Source: an uncultured Collinsella sp. (GTDB lineage Bacteria > Actinomycetota > Coriobacteriia > Coriobacteriales > Coriobacteriaceae). From it: a stretch of DNA of 8,878 nt. The translations under genes and the position numbers were made by a program. The stretch spans positions 1 to 8,878 of the forward strand of contig URJD01000068.1 of NCBI GenBank assembly GCA_900548075.1, read 5' to 3'. Below the pieces are notes generated by a model, which had not been told where the DNA came from, searched no databases, and saw only the letters and a list, made by a program, of their open reading frames with translations. Below, in pieces: positions 1 through 6,616 of the stretch; position 1 is the first letter of the stretch, and each line of letters begins with the position of its first letter.

Positions 1-563
1 GCCTGTGCATGGGCGGGCTGTTTGTGGCGAGCGTGCTGTGGTTTGAGGCCGCGGCGTCGATGCTCGAATACGACAAGGTGCTCGCGCTGCTGGGCAATGC
101 CGCGCCGGTGATCGCGCTCATGATCTCGATGTGCATGAGGCTTATCCCACAGTTTTTGCGCCGCGGCCGCACGGTGCTGGCGGTGCAAGATGCGATTGAT
201 GTGCCGGGCCGCGCGCCGACCGACCCCGTGCGCTCGCGCCTGCGGGCATCGAGCGTGTTGATGGGCTGGGGCATGGAAGATTCGCTGGAGCGCGCGGACG
301 CGATGCGCTCGCGCGGGTGGGGTGCCGCGACGCATCGTACGACGTATGCGCGGTATCGACTGGGGCGAGGCGATGTTGCCGCGCTGGTTGGGCTTGCACT
401 GTTTGGCGTGGTCACGGTGACAGTGGCGTGGACCGCGACGACGCAGTATTCGTTTTATCCGCAGCTCTCGGTGCCGGCGCCGTGGCCGGGCTATGTCGTG
501 TACGCTGCCTGGATGGTGCTGCCTTGCGCGTTGCACGCGATTGATGAGAAGAGGTTTGGCTGA
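1..563 (+). CDS. ECF transporter transmembrane component EcfT (5' truncated by window edge)
   Basis: This is the C-terminal part of the membrane coupling subunit of an energy-coupling-factor importer. The subunit links the substrate-binding S component to the two ATPase domains in the cytoplasmic membrane. The frame is open through base 3, so the real start lies outside the window. Visible are a hydrophobic helix (about 69-140), a basic cytoplasmic segment starting MRLIPQF, and the sequence ADAMRSRGWG (about 297-323), which resembles the second Ala-Arg-Gly coupling motif of EcfT. Two more hydrophobic helices follow (about 380-440 and 480-535), and the protein ends in a short charged tail. The stop TGA at 561-563 overlaps the ATG of the ATPase by one base, indicating translational coupling. 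Assignment to the CbiQ/EcfT family rests on the motif and the downstream ATPase; the substrate cannot be read from this subunit. Confidence 0.82.
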   Translation, partial: LCMGGLFVASVLWFEAAASMLEYDKVLALLGNAAPVIALMISMCMRLIPQFLRRGRTVLAVQDAIDVPGRAPTDPVRSRLRASSVLMGWGMEDSLERADAMRSRGWGAATHRTTYARYRLGRGDVAALVGLALFGVVTVTVAWTATTQYSFYPQLSVPAPWPGYVVYAAWMVLPCALHAIDEKRFG

Positions 564-2206
564 TGGCTCGGTTGGATAGCTGCTCGGTAACGGGCGGGGC
601 GTGCGGCTCCGATGTGCCTGCGATTGAGGTACGGGGCCTGAGCTTTACCTACCCCGGGGCTGAGGCGTCGGTACTCGAGGGGCTCGACTGGTCTGTTCCC
701 CAAGGTGCATTTGCGCTGCTTGTTGGCGGTACCGGATCGGGTAAGTCGACGCTGCTGTCGCTGCTCAAGCCCGAGATCGCGCCTGCTGGTACGCGCTCCG
801 GCGAGCTGCGCGTGCTGGGCGAGCCCGTCGCCGACATGGATGTGCGGGCATCGGCGGAGCGCGTGGGTTATGTGTTCCAGGATCCCGAGAACCAGATCGT
901 GTGCGAAACCGTGTGGCACGAGATGGCGTTTGGCCTGGAAAACTTGGGGCTAGCGCGTGATGAGATGCGCCATCGCGTAGCTGAGGCCAGCTATTTCTTT
1001 GGGCTGGAAGATTGGCTCCACCGCGACACCGATACGCTTTCGGGCGGACGCAAACAGCTGCTGTCGCTGGCGGCTGTGCTGGCATTACGCCCGCGCGTGC
1101 TGCTGCTCGACGAGCCCACGTCTCAGCTTGATCCGGTTGCGGAGAAGAATTTCCTGCACGCGCTGTTTCGTGTGAATCGCGAGCTGGGCTGCACGGTTGT
1201 TGTGGCGACGCATCAGCCGCGCCCAATGCTCGAATACGCGACGTGTGCGTACCGGATTGAGGAAGGTCGCGTACGCGAGGTGGCGGATATGGCTTCTTTG
1301 GGACGCCGAGAATCGCTGTTGTCCGATGACATGTTGGGGTGGGGTGCCATCCGATGTGCAAATAAAGGAGTATTCAGCAGGCGTGAGGACAATTTGGGCT
1401 CTCTGGAGCCGCCCGGGGACGTATCGAGCGCGAAAAAAAGTTCGGAATTGGACAAATCGTCCGAATTTGTGGCGCAAACGTCGCTCGAGAACGGCTCGGA
1501 AGCCTTCCCGCGCACGGATGGAAGCAGAATACTCCAAAAAATGCATGCTGGGTCGGCTGCCACCCTGGCAGGGAGCTGGTTTCGCTACGATCGCGCGGGC
1601 GGTTGGGTGCTGCGCGGGCTCGATGCGTCGTTTTCGGCTGGCGCGGTGCATGCGGTTGCGGGCGGTAACGGCTGCGGCAAGTCGACAATGCTTTCGGTGC
1701 TGGCGAAGACCGCCAAGCTGCAGCGCGGCCGCATGGTGCGCGGGGCGGCCTCGGCGGCGCTGCTGCCTCAGAATCCCAAAGCATTGCTGGTTGCTGAGAC
1801 GGTTCGCGATGAGCTGATAGAATGGGCTTCGACCTGCGGATATGACGAGAACTTGGCGCGGGAGCGTGCGGCGCAACTGGGATTGGACGGCCTGGAGACG
1901 CGCCACCCCTACGACCTCTCGGGCGGACAGCGCCAGCTGCTCGCACTGGCAAAGCTGCTGCTGATCGGCCCCGAGCTGCTGCTGCTTGACGAGCCCACGA
2001 AGGGCTTGGACCTGGAGAGCCGCCGCATCATCGCCCGCGCCCTGCGTGACCATGCGAAGGCTGGCGGCACCGTCATTATGGCCACGCACGATCTGGATTT
2101 TGCCGAGCAGGTAGCCGACGACGTCGCCATGATGTTTGACGGCGAGATTGCCTGCATGGAGCCCCCGGCCGACTTCTTTGCCGACAACGTGTTCTATAGG
2201 GCGTGA
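563..2206 (+). CDS. Fused double-domain ECF transporter ATPase (EcfA1-EcfA2 type)
   Basis: A 547-residue ABC ATPase carrying both nucleotide-binding domains of an ECF importer in one chain. It powers transport through the coupling protein encoded just upstream. Domain 1 has Walker A GGTGSGKST (55-63), Q-loop FQDPENQ (105-111), signature LSGGRKQ (159-165), Walker B LLLDEPTS (180-187) and switch His217. Domain 2 has Walker A GGNGCGKST (367-375), signature LSGGQRQ (452-458), Walker B ending in D476-E477, and switch His509. Both sites look catalytically complete. Between them is a polar linker of about 80 residues (roughly 250-330), rich in Ser, Glu and Lys and visibly less GC-rich than the rest. 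The ATG at 563 overlaps the EcfT stop, so initiation is probably by coupling. Many ECF systems encode two separate ATPases, so fusion is a family variant. I am very sure of the family; the transported compound is unknown. Confidence 0.95.
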   Translation: MARLDSCSVTGGACGSDVPAIEVRGLSFTYPGAEASVLEGLDWSVPQGAFALLVGGTGSGKSTLLSLLKPEIAPAGTRSGELRVLGEPVADMDVRASAERVGYVFQDPENQIVCETVWHEMAFGLENLGLARDEMRHRVAEASYFFGLEDWLHRDTDTLSGGRKQLLSLAAVLALRPRVLLLDEPTSQLDPVAEKNFLHALFRVNRELGCTVVVATHQPRPMLEYATCAYRIEEGRVREVADMASLGRRESLLSDDMLGWGAIRCANKGVFSRREDNLGSLEPPGDVSSAKKSSELDKSSEFVAQTSLENGSEAFPRTDGSRILQKMHAGSAATLAGSWFRYDRAGGWVLRGLDASFSAGAVHAVAGGNGCGKSTMLSVLAKTAKLQRGRMVRGAASAALLPQNPKALLVAETVRDELIEWASTCGYDENLARERAAQLGLDGLETRHPYDLSGGQRQLLALAKLLLIGPELLLLDEPTKGLDLESRRIIARALRDHAKAGGTVIMATHDLDFAEQVADDVAMMFDGEIACMEPPADFFADNVFYRA

Positions 2207-2210
2207 TGGG

Positions 2211-2924
2211 ATGACAGACTGTCGCTTCTCGCGCTTGCTTGCAAAACTGGAGATCCCGCTGTTGTTGGCGGTGCCGGCGGTGATGGCAGCGGCGTTGCTG
2301 GCGGGCGTTGAGCAGGCGGCGCTTGCCATGCTTGTCGTGGTGGCGCTGGTGCTTGCACTGTTCTTTGCGGGTTACGAGGCATCTCGTCCGGGTTTGCGCC
2401 AGATTATGCCCACGCTGGTGCTGGCGGCGCTGGCGGCGGCGGGGCGCATCCTGTTTGGGCCCATTCCCGACTTTAAACCGGTGAGCGCTATCGCCATTAT
2501 CGCGGGGGTGACGCTTGGCCGTCGCAATGGTTTTATGGTTGGCGCGCTGGCGGCGCTGACCAGCAATTTCTTTTTTGGACAGGGCATGTGGACACCGTGG
2601 CAGATGTATGCCTGGGGCCTGGTTGGCTATGTTGGCGGTGTGCTGGCGCATACCGGTGCGTTTGACCGTGCGGATGGAACCGTGCGCATGCCGGCGCTGT
2701 TGGCGTATGGCTTTGCCTCGGGTCTGCTGTACGGCGTGGTGATCAACGCCTATGACATCATCGGTTTTGTGCAGCCGCTCACGTGGGCGGGAGCCGTGGC
2801 GCGTCTTGCCGCCGCCGTACCGTTCGATATCACGCACGGACTCGCGACCTGTGTGTTTTTGGCCGCCCTGTACAAGCCCTGGTGTCGCCGCATCAACCGA
2901 GTCGTCGTGAAATACGGACTGTAG
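2211..2924 (+). CDS. ECF transporter S component (substrate-binding membrane protein, substrate unknown)
   Basis: A 237-residue, very hydrophobic protein with about six to seven predicted membrane segments (near residues 15-33, 36-54, 65-82, 92-116, 130-146, 158-178 and 198-218). It follows an EcfT and a fused EcfA, which makes it the likely S component that binds the imported vitamin or metal and docks on EcfT. Conserved-looking loops are GRILFGPIPDFKPV (78-91) and SNFFFGQGMWTPWQM (118-132), where polar and aromatic residues could line a ligand site. I chose ATG 2211 (MTDCRFSR), 4 nt after the ATPase stop. The in-frame start at 2136 would overlap the ATPase by 71 bases and add a non-hydrophobic tail. 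No strong Shine-Dalgarno precedes it, so coupling to the ATPase is likely. I do not recognise motifs that fix the substrate; a cobalamin-type or other vitamin ligand is possible but unsupported. Confidence 0.82.
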   Translation: MTDCRFSRLLAKLEIPLLLAVPAVMAAALLAGVEQAALAMLVVVALVLALFFAGYEASRPGLRQIMPTLVLAALAAAGRILFGPIPDFKPVSAIAIIAGVTLGRRNGFMVGALAALTSNFFFGQGMWTPWQMYAWGLVGYVGGVLAHTGAFDRADGTVRMPALLAYGFASGLLYGVVINAYDIIGFVQPLTWAGAVARLAAAVPFDITHGLATCVFLAALYKPWCRRINRVVVKYGL

Positions 2925-2948
2925 GGCATTTCGCGTTCCCACACGAAC

Positions 2949-3011
2949 TTGCGGTGGAATAGTTCTCGTTTTTGGCTATTTGCTGCCCAAACAGGAACTA
3001 TTCCACCGCAA
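2949..3011. repeat. Large intergenic palindrome with perfect 17-bp arms
   Basis: The left arm TTGCGGTGGAATAGTTC (2949-2965) is exactly the reverse complement of 2995-3011, with 29 bases between them. The pairing can continue inward after a 2-nt mismatch (GTTT/AAAC, then GG/CC), giving one long hairpin with a small loop near 2976-2986. It lies in the gap between two convergent genes, 24 nt after the S-component stop. No T-rich tract follows on either strand, so it is not a standard intrinsic terminator. It looks more like a REP-type or miniature mobile element, or an RNA-stabilising hairpin. Confidence 0.85.
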
Positions 3012-3017
3012 CTTATA

Positions 3018-3057
3018 GGGGGAGAGGGGTCACATGATCTGCTTTCCTCTGTCCCCC
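3018..3057. repeat. Second imperfect hairpin in the convergent gap
   Basis: GGGGGA (3018-3023) pairs with TCCCCC (3052-3057), and GAGG (3024-3027) with CCTC (3046-3049). Two bases (TG, 3050-3051) are bulged and the loop is about 18 nt. It follows the 17-bp palindrome by only 6 nt and lies 15 nt downstream of the AP-endonuclease stop (that gene reads leftward). It has no adjoining T tract. It could help end or protect the endonuclease transcript, or be part of a composite repeat with its neighbour. Confidence 0.6.
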
Positions 3058-3070
3058 AGGAATTACTTGG

Positions 3071-3086
3071 CGCTAGAGCTCTAGCG
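3071..3086. repeat. 16-bp perfect palindrome over the AP-endonuclease stop codon
   Basis: CGCTAGAGCTCTAGCG is its own reverse complement with no spacer. It contains the TAG stop of the minus-strand endonuclease (3073-3075) and its last codons. A zero-spacer palindrome cannot form a normal hairpin without opening the centre. It may be a protein-binding dyad or chance. Confidence 0.6.
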
Positions 3087-3891
3087 TGAGGGTGACGGGG
3101 CAGTGGTCGCTGCCGAAGATGTCGCCGCGGATGCCGGTGTCGCGTACGTTGTCGGCGATTGCGTCGCTTACCAGGAAGTAGTCGATGCGCCAGCCTGCGT
3201 TGTTCTTGCGGGCATTAAAGCGGTAACTCCACCAGCTGTAGACGCCCTCGACGTCGGGGTTTGCCGCGCGCCAGGTATCGGTGAAGCCGGCGTTGAGCAG
3301 CTCGGTAAACTTGCCGCGCTCTTCGTCCGAAAAGCCGGCGTTGCCGCGGTTGGACTTGGGGTTCTTAAGGTCGATTTCCTCGTGCGCCACGTTAAAGTCG
3401 CCACAGGTCACTACGGTCTTGCCGGTCTCGCACTCGAGTCCCGTCAAAAAGCCGCGATAGGCATCATCCCAGGCCATGCGCACATCGATGCGCGCGAGCT
3501 CATTTTGGGCGTTGGGCGTGTAGACATCCACGAACCAAAACTTGTCGAACTCGAGCGCGCAGACGCGGCCCTCGGTTGCGGCTTGGGCGACGAGCTCGGC
3601 CGCCTCGCCCTCGCCGGCGTAGGGTAGCAGCGCGTCGGCGTGCAGCACGCGCAGCGGTTCCTGGCGGCTAAAGACCGCAGTGCCCGAATAGCCTTTACGC
3701 TCGGCGTAGCTCCAGGTTTGGTGATAGCCGGGCAGGTCGATATCGACCTGGCCCTCCTGCAGCTTGGTCTCCTGCAGCGCCAGGATATCGACGTCGAGTT
3801 CTTGCGCGATCTGGATAAAGCTCGGGTCCTTTTTGAGCACGGCGCGCAGGCCGTTGACGTTCCACGAGGCGAAAGTGTAAGTCTGAGGCAT
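3073..3891 (-). CDS. xth: Exodeoxyribonuclease III family AP endonuclease
   Basis: A 272-residue cytoplasmic DNA-repair enzyme of the exonuclease III / ExoA family. These enzymes cut DNA 5' to abasic sites in base-excision repair and degrade 3' ends. The whole metal-dependent endonuclease/exonuclease/phosphatase fold signature is present: WNVNGLR (10-16), LQETK with the metal-binding Glu41 (39-43), YTPNA (124-128), GDFNVAH (164-170) with Asp165 and Asn167, WRIDYFLVS (234-242) and GSDHCPV (260-266) with the Asp262-His263 pair. Length is normal for the family. On the minus strand the ATG follows AAGGAC, a usable Shine-Dalgarno about 5 nt upstream. It is divergent from the Sir2 gene and convergent with the ECF operon, so it is probably a single-gene transcript. 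The order of motifs makes the family secure; which subclass (ExoA or Xth) is not settled. Confidence 0.96.
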   Translation of the reverse strand: MPQTYTFASWNVNGLRAVLKKDPSFIQIAQELDVDILALQETKLQEGQVDIDLPGYHQTWSYAERKGYSGTAVFSRQEPLRVLHADALLPYAGEGEAAELVAQAATEGRVCALEFDKFWFVDVYTPNAQNELARIDVRMAWDDAYRGFLTGLECETGKTVVTCGDFNVAHEEIDLKNPKSNRGNAGFSDEERGKFTELLNAGFTDTWRAANPDVEGVYSWWSYRFNARKNNAGWRIDYFLVSDAIADNVRDTGIRGDIFGSDHCPVTLTLEL

Positions 3892-4015
3892 GGTGTCCTT
3901 TCGACGGGGTTGGCAGGCTTAAGATTAGCGCAACAGGGGCGGGGTGGGCTCCGTGCATGCTGACTTAAAGGCCGCATGCTGGGACGTCGCTCAACGCTGC
4001 CCGACTAACAAGGAC

Positions 4016-4020
4016 GGAGG
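4016..4020 (+). promoter_or_regulatory. Shine-Dalgarno of the Sir2 gene
   Basis: GGAGG lies 6 nt before ATG 4027 and fixes that start. I see no convincing -35/-10 pair in the 135-nt divergent region. A TAAGAT at 3920-3925 (plus strand) is -10-like but has no good -35. Confidence 0.75.
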
Positions 4021-4026
4021 ACTCAT

Positions 4027-4779
4027 ATGACGCAGGCAATATCGGACCCCAGGCAGGCCTCCGCCGCGCTGGCGGATCTGTTTGACACCCACAAGCGCGT
4101 GGTCTTCTTTGGCGGCGCTGGTGTTTCCACGGCAAGTGGCATCCCCGATTTCCGCAGCGTGGATGGTCTGTACCATCAACAATTTGCCTATCCGCCCGAG
4201 ACCATGCTCTCGCACAGCTTTTACGAGGCGCATCCGGCGGAGTTCTTCGACTTCTACCGTACCAAGATGATCGCGCTTGGCGCCAAGCCCAACCGCTGCC
4301 ACACCAAGCTGGCCGAGCTGGAGCGCGCGGGCAAGCTCAGTGCCGTGGTGACGCAAAACATCGACGGCCTGCATCAAGCGGCCGGCTCGCGGCGCGTGTT
4401 CGAGCTGCACGGCTCGGTCCATCGAAACATTTGCCAGTCGTGCGGCGCGGTCTATAGCGCCGAGTGGATTTGCTCGCGCGAGCACGAGGACGCCGAGGGC
4501 GTGCCCGTGTGCCCCGCGTGCGGCGGTCGCATCAAGCCCGATGTGGTGCTCTACGAGGAGCCGCTTGACGAGCGTGTGCTGACCGGCGCCGTTGCCGCCA
4601 TCGCTGCGGCCGATGCCCTCATTGTGGGCGGAACCTCGCTCGTGGTGTACCCGGCGGCGGGCCTTACGCGATACTTTACCGGCGATACGCTGGCCATTTG
4701 CAATCTTGCTCCCACCGATCAGGATGCAAATGCCGACCTGCTGATTTCTTGCGACATCGCGGCCGCGTTTGCGTTCTAG
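4027..4779 (+). CDS. Sir2-family NAD-dependent protein deacylase (sirtuin)
   Basis: A 250-residue sirtuin that removes acyl groups from protein lysines using NAD+, releasing nicotinamide and O-acyl-ADP-ribose in the cytoplasm. Visible motifs are the NAD-binding GAGVSTASGIPDFRS (30-44), TQNIDGLH (109-116), catalytic His128 in ELHGS, and a zinc knuckle C136-x2-C139 ... C162-x2-C165. The Rossmann end has GTSLVVYPAAG and CNLAPTD. The arrangement resembles compact bacterial sirtuins such as the Thermotoga enzyme. The usual FGE after the zinc module reads YEE (176-178), a variation also found in Firmicute-like homologues as far as I know. Length is typical. It is divergent from the AP endonuclease and 94 nt ahead of folP-folK on the same strand. 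That gap holds its own promoter-like box and a strong hairpin, so the two may be separate transcripts. Confidence 0.96.
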   Translation: MTQAISDPRQASAALADLFDTHKRVVFFGGAGVSTASGIPDFRSVDGLYHQQFAYPPETMLSHSFYEAHPAEFFDFYRTKMIALGAKPNRCHTKLAELERAGKLSAVVTQNIDGLHQAAGSRRVFELHGSVHRNICQSCGAVYSAEWICSREHEDAEGVPVCPACGGRIKPDVVLYEEPLDERVLTGAVAAIAAADALIVGGTSLVVYPAAGLTRYFTGDTLAICNLAPTDQDANADLLISCDIAAAFAF

Positions 4780-4793
4780 CCCGCGTGCGCGGA

Positions 4794-4799
4794 TACAAT
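4794..4799 (+). promoter_or_regulatory. Candidate -10 box for the folP-folK transcript
   Basis: TACAAT lies inside an AT-rich patch (GATACAATAG) in an otherwise very GC-rich gap. The best -35-like sequence, TTGCGT at 4769-4774, is 19 nt upstream and overlaps the end of the Sir2 gene. If used, transcription would start near 4806, placing the hairpin at 4822-4855 in the folP-folK leader. Confidence 0.35.
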
Positions 4800-4821
4800 A
4801 GAAAGACTGATTGCAAAGCGA

Positions 4822-4861
4822 CCCCGCCGCCAGCGCCCGAGCGCGGCGGCGCGGGCATTTT
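4822..4861 (+). terminator. GC-rich hairpin plus short T run before folP-folK (terminator or attenuator)
   Basis: The stem is built from CCC/GGG (4822-4824 with 4853-4855), CG/CG (4825-4826 with 4850-4851), CCGCC/GGCGG (4827-4831 with 4845-4849) and GCGC/GCGC (4833-4836 with 4841-4844). The loop is CCGA, with single bulges at A4832 and C4852. Four T residues follow at 4858-4861, immediately before the AGGAGG ribosome-binding site. It could terminate the Sir2 message. If transcription starts at the upstream TACAAT box, it would instead act as a leader attenuator. The T run is shorter than in a strong intrinsic terminator. Confidence 0.55.
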
Positions 4862-4867
4862 AGGAGG
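4862..4867 (+). promoter_or_regulatory. Shine-Dalgarno that decides the folP-folK start
   Basis: AGGAGG ends 6 nt before ATG 4874, ideal spacing. The ATG at 4868 directly abuts it and the TTG at 4811 lies in the hairpin region without a site, so 4874 is the start. Confidence 0.8.
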
Positions 4868-4873
4868 ATGTTC

Positions 4874-6616
4874 ATGGCGAACGACAGCAAGACATGGCGG
4901 TGCGGAAAGTACGAGCTCAGCTTTGACCGTCCGCGCATCATGGGCGTCCTCAACGTGACGCCCGATTCGTTTAGCGATGGCGGCGAGCACTTCGATCCGG
5001 ATGCCGCCATCGAGTATGGCCTGGCGATGCTCGACGCCGGCGCCGACATCATCGATGTGGGCGGCGAGTCCACACGTCCCGGCTTTACCCCAGTCAACCC
5101 CGACGAGGAGGCGCGTCGCGTGCTGCCTGTCGTGCGCGCGCTCGCCAAAGAGGGCGCCATCGTCTCGATCGACACGCGCCATGTGGCGGTTGCCAAGGCT
5201 GCCGTGCGATGCGGTGCCTCGATCGTCAACGATGTGACGGGCTTCACCGATCCCAAGATGATCGAGTTTGTTAAGACGAGCACTTGCGGCGTCATCGTGA
5301 TGCATGCCGGCGAGGTCGCCGCGCCTGCGCGCACGCATGCGACGGTGCAGCTCGATACCTCGGCCGCGGCGTTTGTTGCCGAGAAGGCGCGCGAGGCGGC
5401 TGCCGAGGCCGCGCGCGAGGCCGAAAAGCCGGGCCGCCGTCGTCGTGGCAAGTTGCTGGGCGAGCCCAAGGCGGAGGCCAAACTCCCGGGCGGTGTGGTA
5501 CAGCCCTCGCTGCCGTTTGGCGAACCGGAGCCCGCGCCCGAGCCTTCAAGCGAGCAGGAGACGCCGGCCGCCGAGCAGGCTACTGCCGCCGAGACCGTCG
5601 CGCCCGCGCCCGAGGCCGCGCCCGCAGCCACCGAGGCCGAATCGGAGTCCAATGACCGCCTGGCCGCCATGATGCGCCGCAGCGCCCGCCGCGAGGAAGC
5701 CTACGTGCCCACCTCGCAGCTCCGCCGCTTCACCTTGCCCGATTCGGCGCCCATCATGCGCCGCGTTATGGGCTTTCTGTCCGACCAGGCCCGCACACTC
5801 ATCCATGCCGGCGTGTCGCGCGACCGCATCTGCATCGATCCCGGCCCGGGCTTTGGTAAGTCGGCTAACGAGGACATCGTCATCCAGCGCGAGACTGCCA
5901 AGATGGCGTCACTGGGCTATCCGCTCATGTGCGCCGTGTCGCGCAAGCGCTTTGTGGGCGCCGTCTCGGGCGTGACCGAGGCCGTCGAGCGCGATGCCGC
6001 TACGTTTGGCGTGTGCCTGGGCGCCATCCAGGCCGGTGCCAACATCGTGCGCGTGCACGACGCCGCGGGTTTTGCGCAGTTCCTGAACGGCTACTGGGCG
6101 GTTGCCAAGCCGCAGCCGCGCCGCGCGTTTGTGGCTGTGGGCTCCAACCTGGGGCATCGCTGCGACAACATCCGCGCCGCACGCGAGATGATCGCCGAGA
6201 TTCCACTCACCTGCGTGTCCAACTCCTCCAAGATTTACGAGAGCGAGCCGGCCTACGAGACGCGCCAGGACGCGTTTGCCAACGCCGTCATCGAGATCAA
6301 GACCGAGCTGGCGCCGCTGGTGCTGCTCGATGAGCTCATGAAGATCGAGGCCGAGCTTGGGCGCGACCGTTCCAAAAAGGCCAAGGCCAACGGCCCGCGC
6401 ACCATCGACTTGGACCTGCTGTGGATGGATGGCGAGACCCACGGCGGCAAAAAGCTGCGCCTGCCGCATCCTCTCATTGGCGAGCGCGACTTTGTGCTGG
6501 TGCCGCTCGAGGACCTGATGCACGACCCGGCGCGGTTCTTCCGCTACAACGGTGTCGAGGTCAAGGAGCCCGAGGACCGCGTGGGTCATATCGTGGGCGA
6601 ATTGGGGCGTATGTAG
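4874..6616 (+). CDS. folP-folK: Dihydropteroate synthase - HPPK fusion (FolP-FolK) with large DHPS insert
   Basis: A 580-residue bifunctional folate enzyme. The N-terminal half is dihydropteroate synthase, which joins pABA to hydroxymethyl-dihydropterin diphosphate and is the sulfonamide target: NVTPDSFSDGG (27-37), GGESTRPG (63-70), SIDT (98-101), NDVTG (119-123), MH (143-144), DPGPGFGK (322-329), SRKRF (356-360), RVHD (393-396). The C-terminal part from about 416 is HPPK, which makes the pterin diphosphate: GSNLG (423-427), ESEPAY...FANAV (456-472), and RTIDLDLL (509-516) with metal-binding Asp512 and Asp514, then LPHPLIGERDFVLVPLEDL (530-548). The two steps are consecutive, so fusion is sensible; the order is the reverse of the HPPK-DHPS fusion in plants. 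About 145 residues of low-complexity sequence (146-291) replace a short loop after MH. All core motifs on both sides are kept, so activity is likely. The next gene starts right after the stop. Confidence 0.94.
   Translation: MANDSKTWRCGKYELSFDRPRIMGVLNVTPDSFSDGGEHFDPDAAIEYGLAMLDAGADIIDVGGESTRPGFTPVNPDEEARRVLPVVRALAKEGAIVSIDTRHVAVAKAAVRCGASIVNDVTGFTDPKMIEFVKTSTCGVIVMHAGEVAAPARTHATVQLDTSAAAFVAEKAREAAAEAAREAEKPGRRRRGKLLGEPKAEAKLPGGVVQPSLPFGEPEPAPEPSSEQETPAAEQATAAETVAPAPEAAPAATEAESESNDRLAAMMRRSARREEAYVPTSQLRRFTLPDSAPIMRRVMGFLSDQARTLIHAGVSRDRICIDPGPGFGKSANEDIVIQRETAKMASLGYPLMCAVSRKRFVGAVSGVTEAVERDAATFGVCLGAIQAGANIVRVHDAAGFAQFLNGYWAVAKPQPRRAFVAVGSNLGHRCDNIRAAREMIAEIPLTCVSNSSKIYESEPAYETRQDAFANAVIEIKTELAPLVLLDELMKIEAELGRDRSKKAKANGPRTIDLDLLWMDGETHGGKKLRLPHPLIGERDFVLVPLEDLMHDPARFFRYNGVEVKEPEDRVGHIVGELGRM
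5309..5746 (+). other. Low-complexity, probably disordered insert inside the DHPS barrel
   Basis: Codons 146-291 of FolP-FolK. The segment goes from an Ala/Glu/Arg helix-like stretch (163-184) to a basic patch KPGRRRRGK (185-193). An acidic Pro/Ala/Glu-rich region follows (217-259), then an Arg-rich amphipathic stretch (262-285) that leads into the DHPS helix before DPGPGFGK. Normal DHPS has roughly 15-20 residues between the MH motif and this helix. The reading frame is continuous and codon use stays GC-rich, so this is an in-frame expansion, not a sequencing frameshift. Confidence 0.8.

Noticed and set aside
2136..2210. Earlier start of the S component
   Set aside because: It overlaps the ATPase end, adds a polar tail before the first membrane helix, and the ATG at 2211 is placed as usual for coupled genes.
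3103..3627. 174-codon plus-strand frame opposite the AP endonuclease
   Set aside because: Mirror of a conserved gene whose catalytic motifs are all on the minus strand.
4811..4873. TTG start at 4811 for folP-folK
   Set aside because: It has no Shine-Dalgarno and would place the strong hairpin and AGGAGG inside the coding region. The extra residues are Arg/Ala filler.
3991..5670. 559-codon minus-strand open frame opposite sir2 and folP
   Set aside because: Low-complexity product without recognisable domains. It lies wholly antisense to two genes with clear motifs, which is expected in GC-rich DNA.
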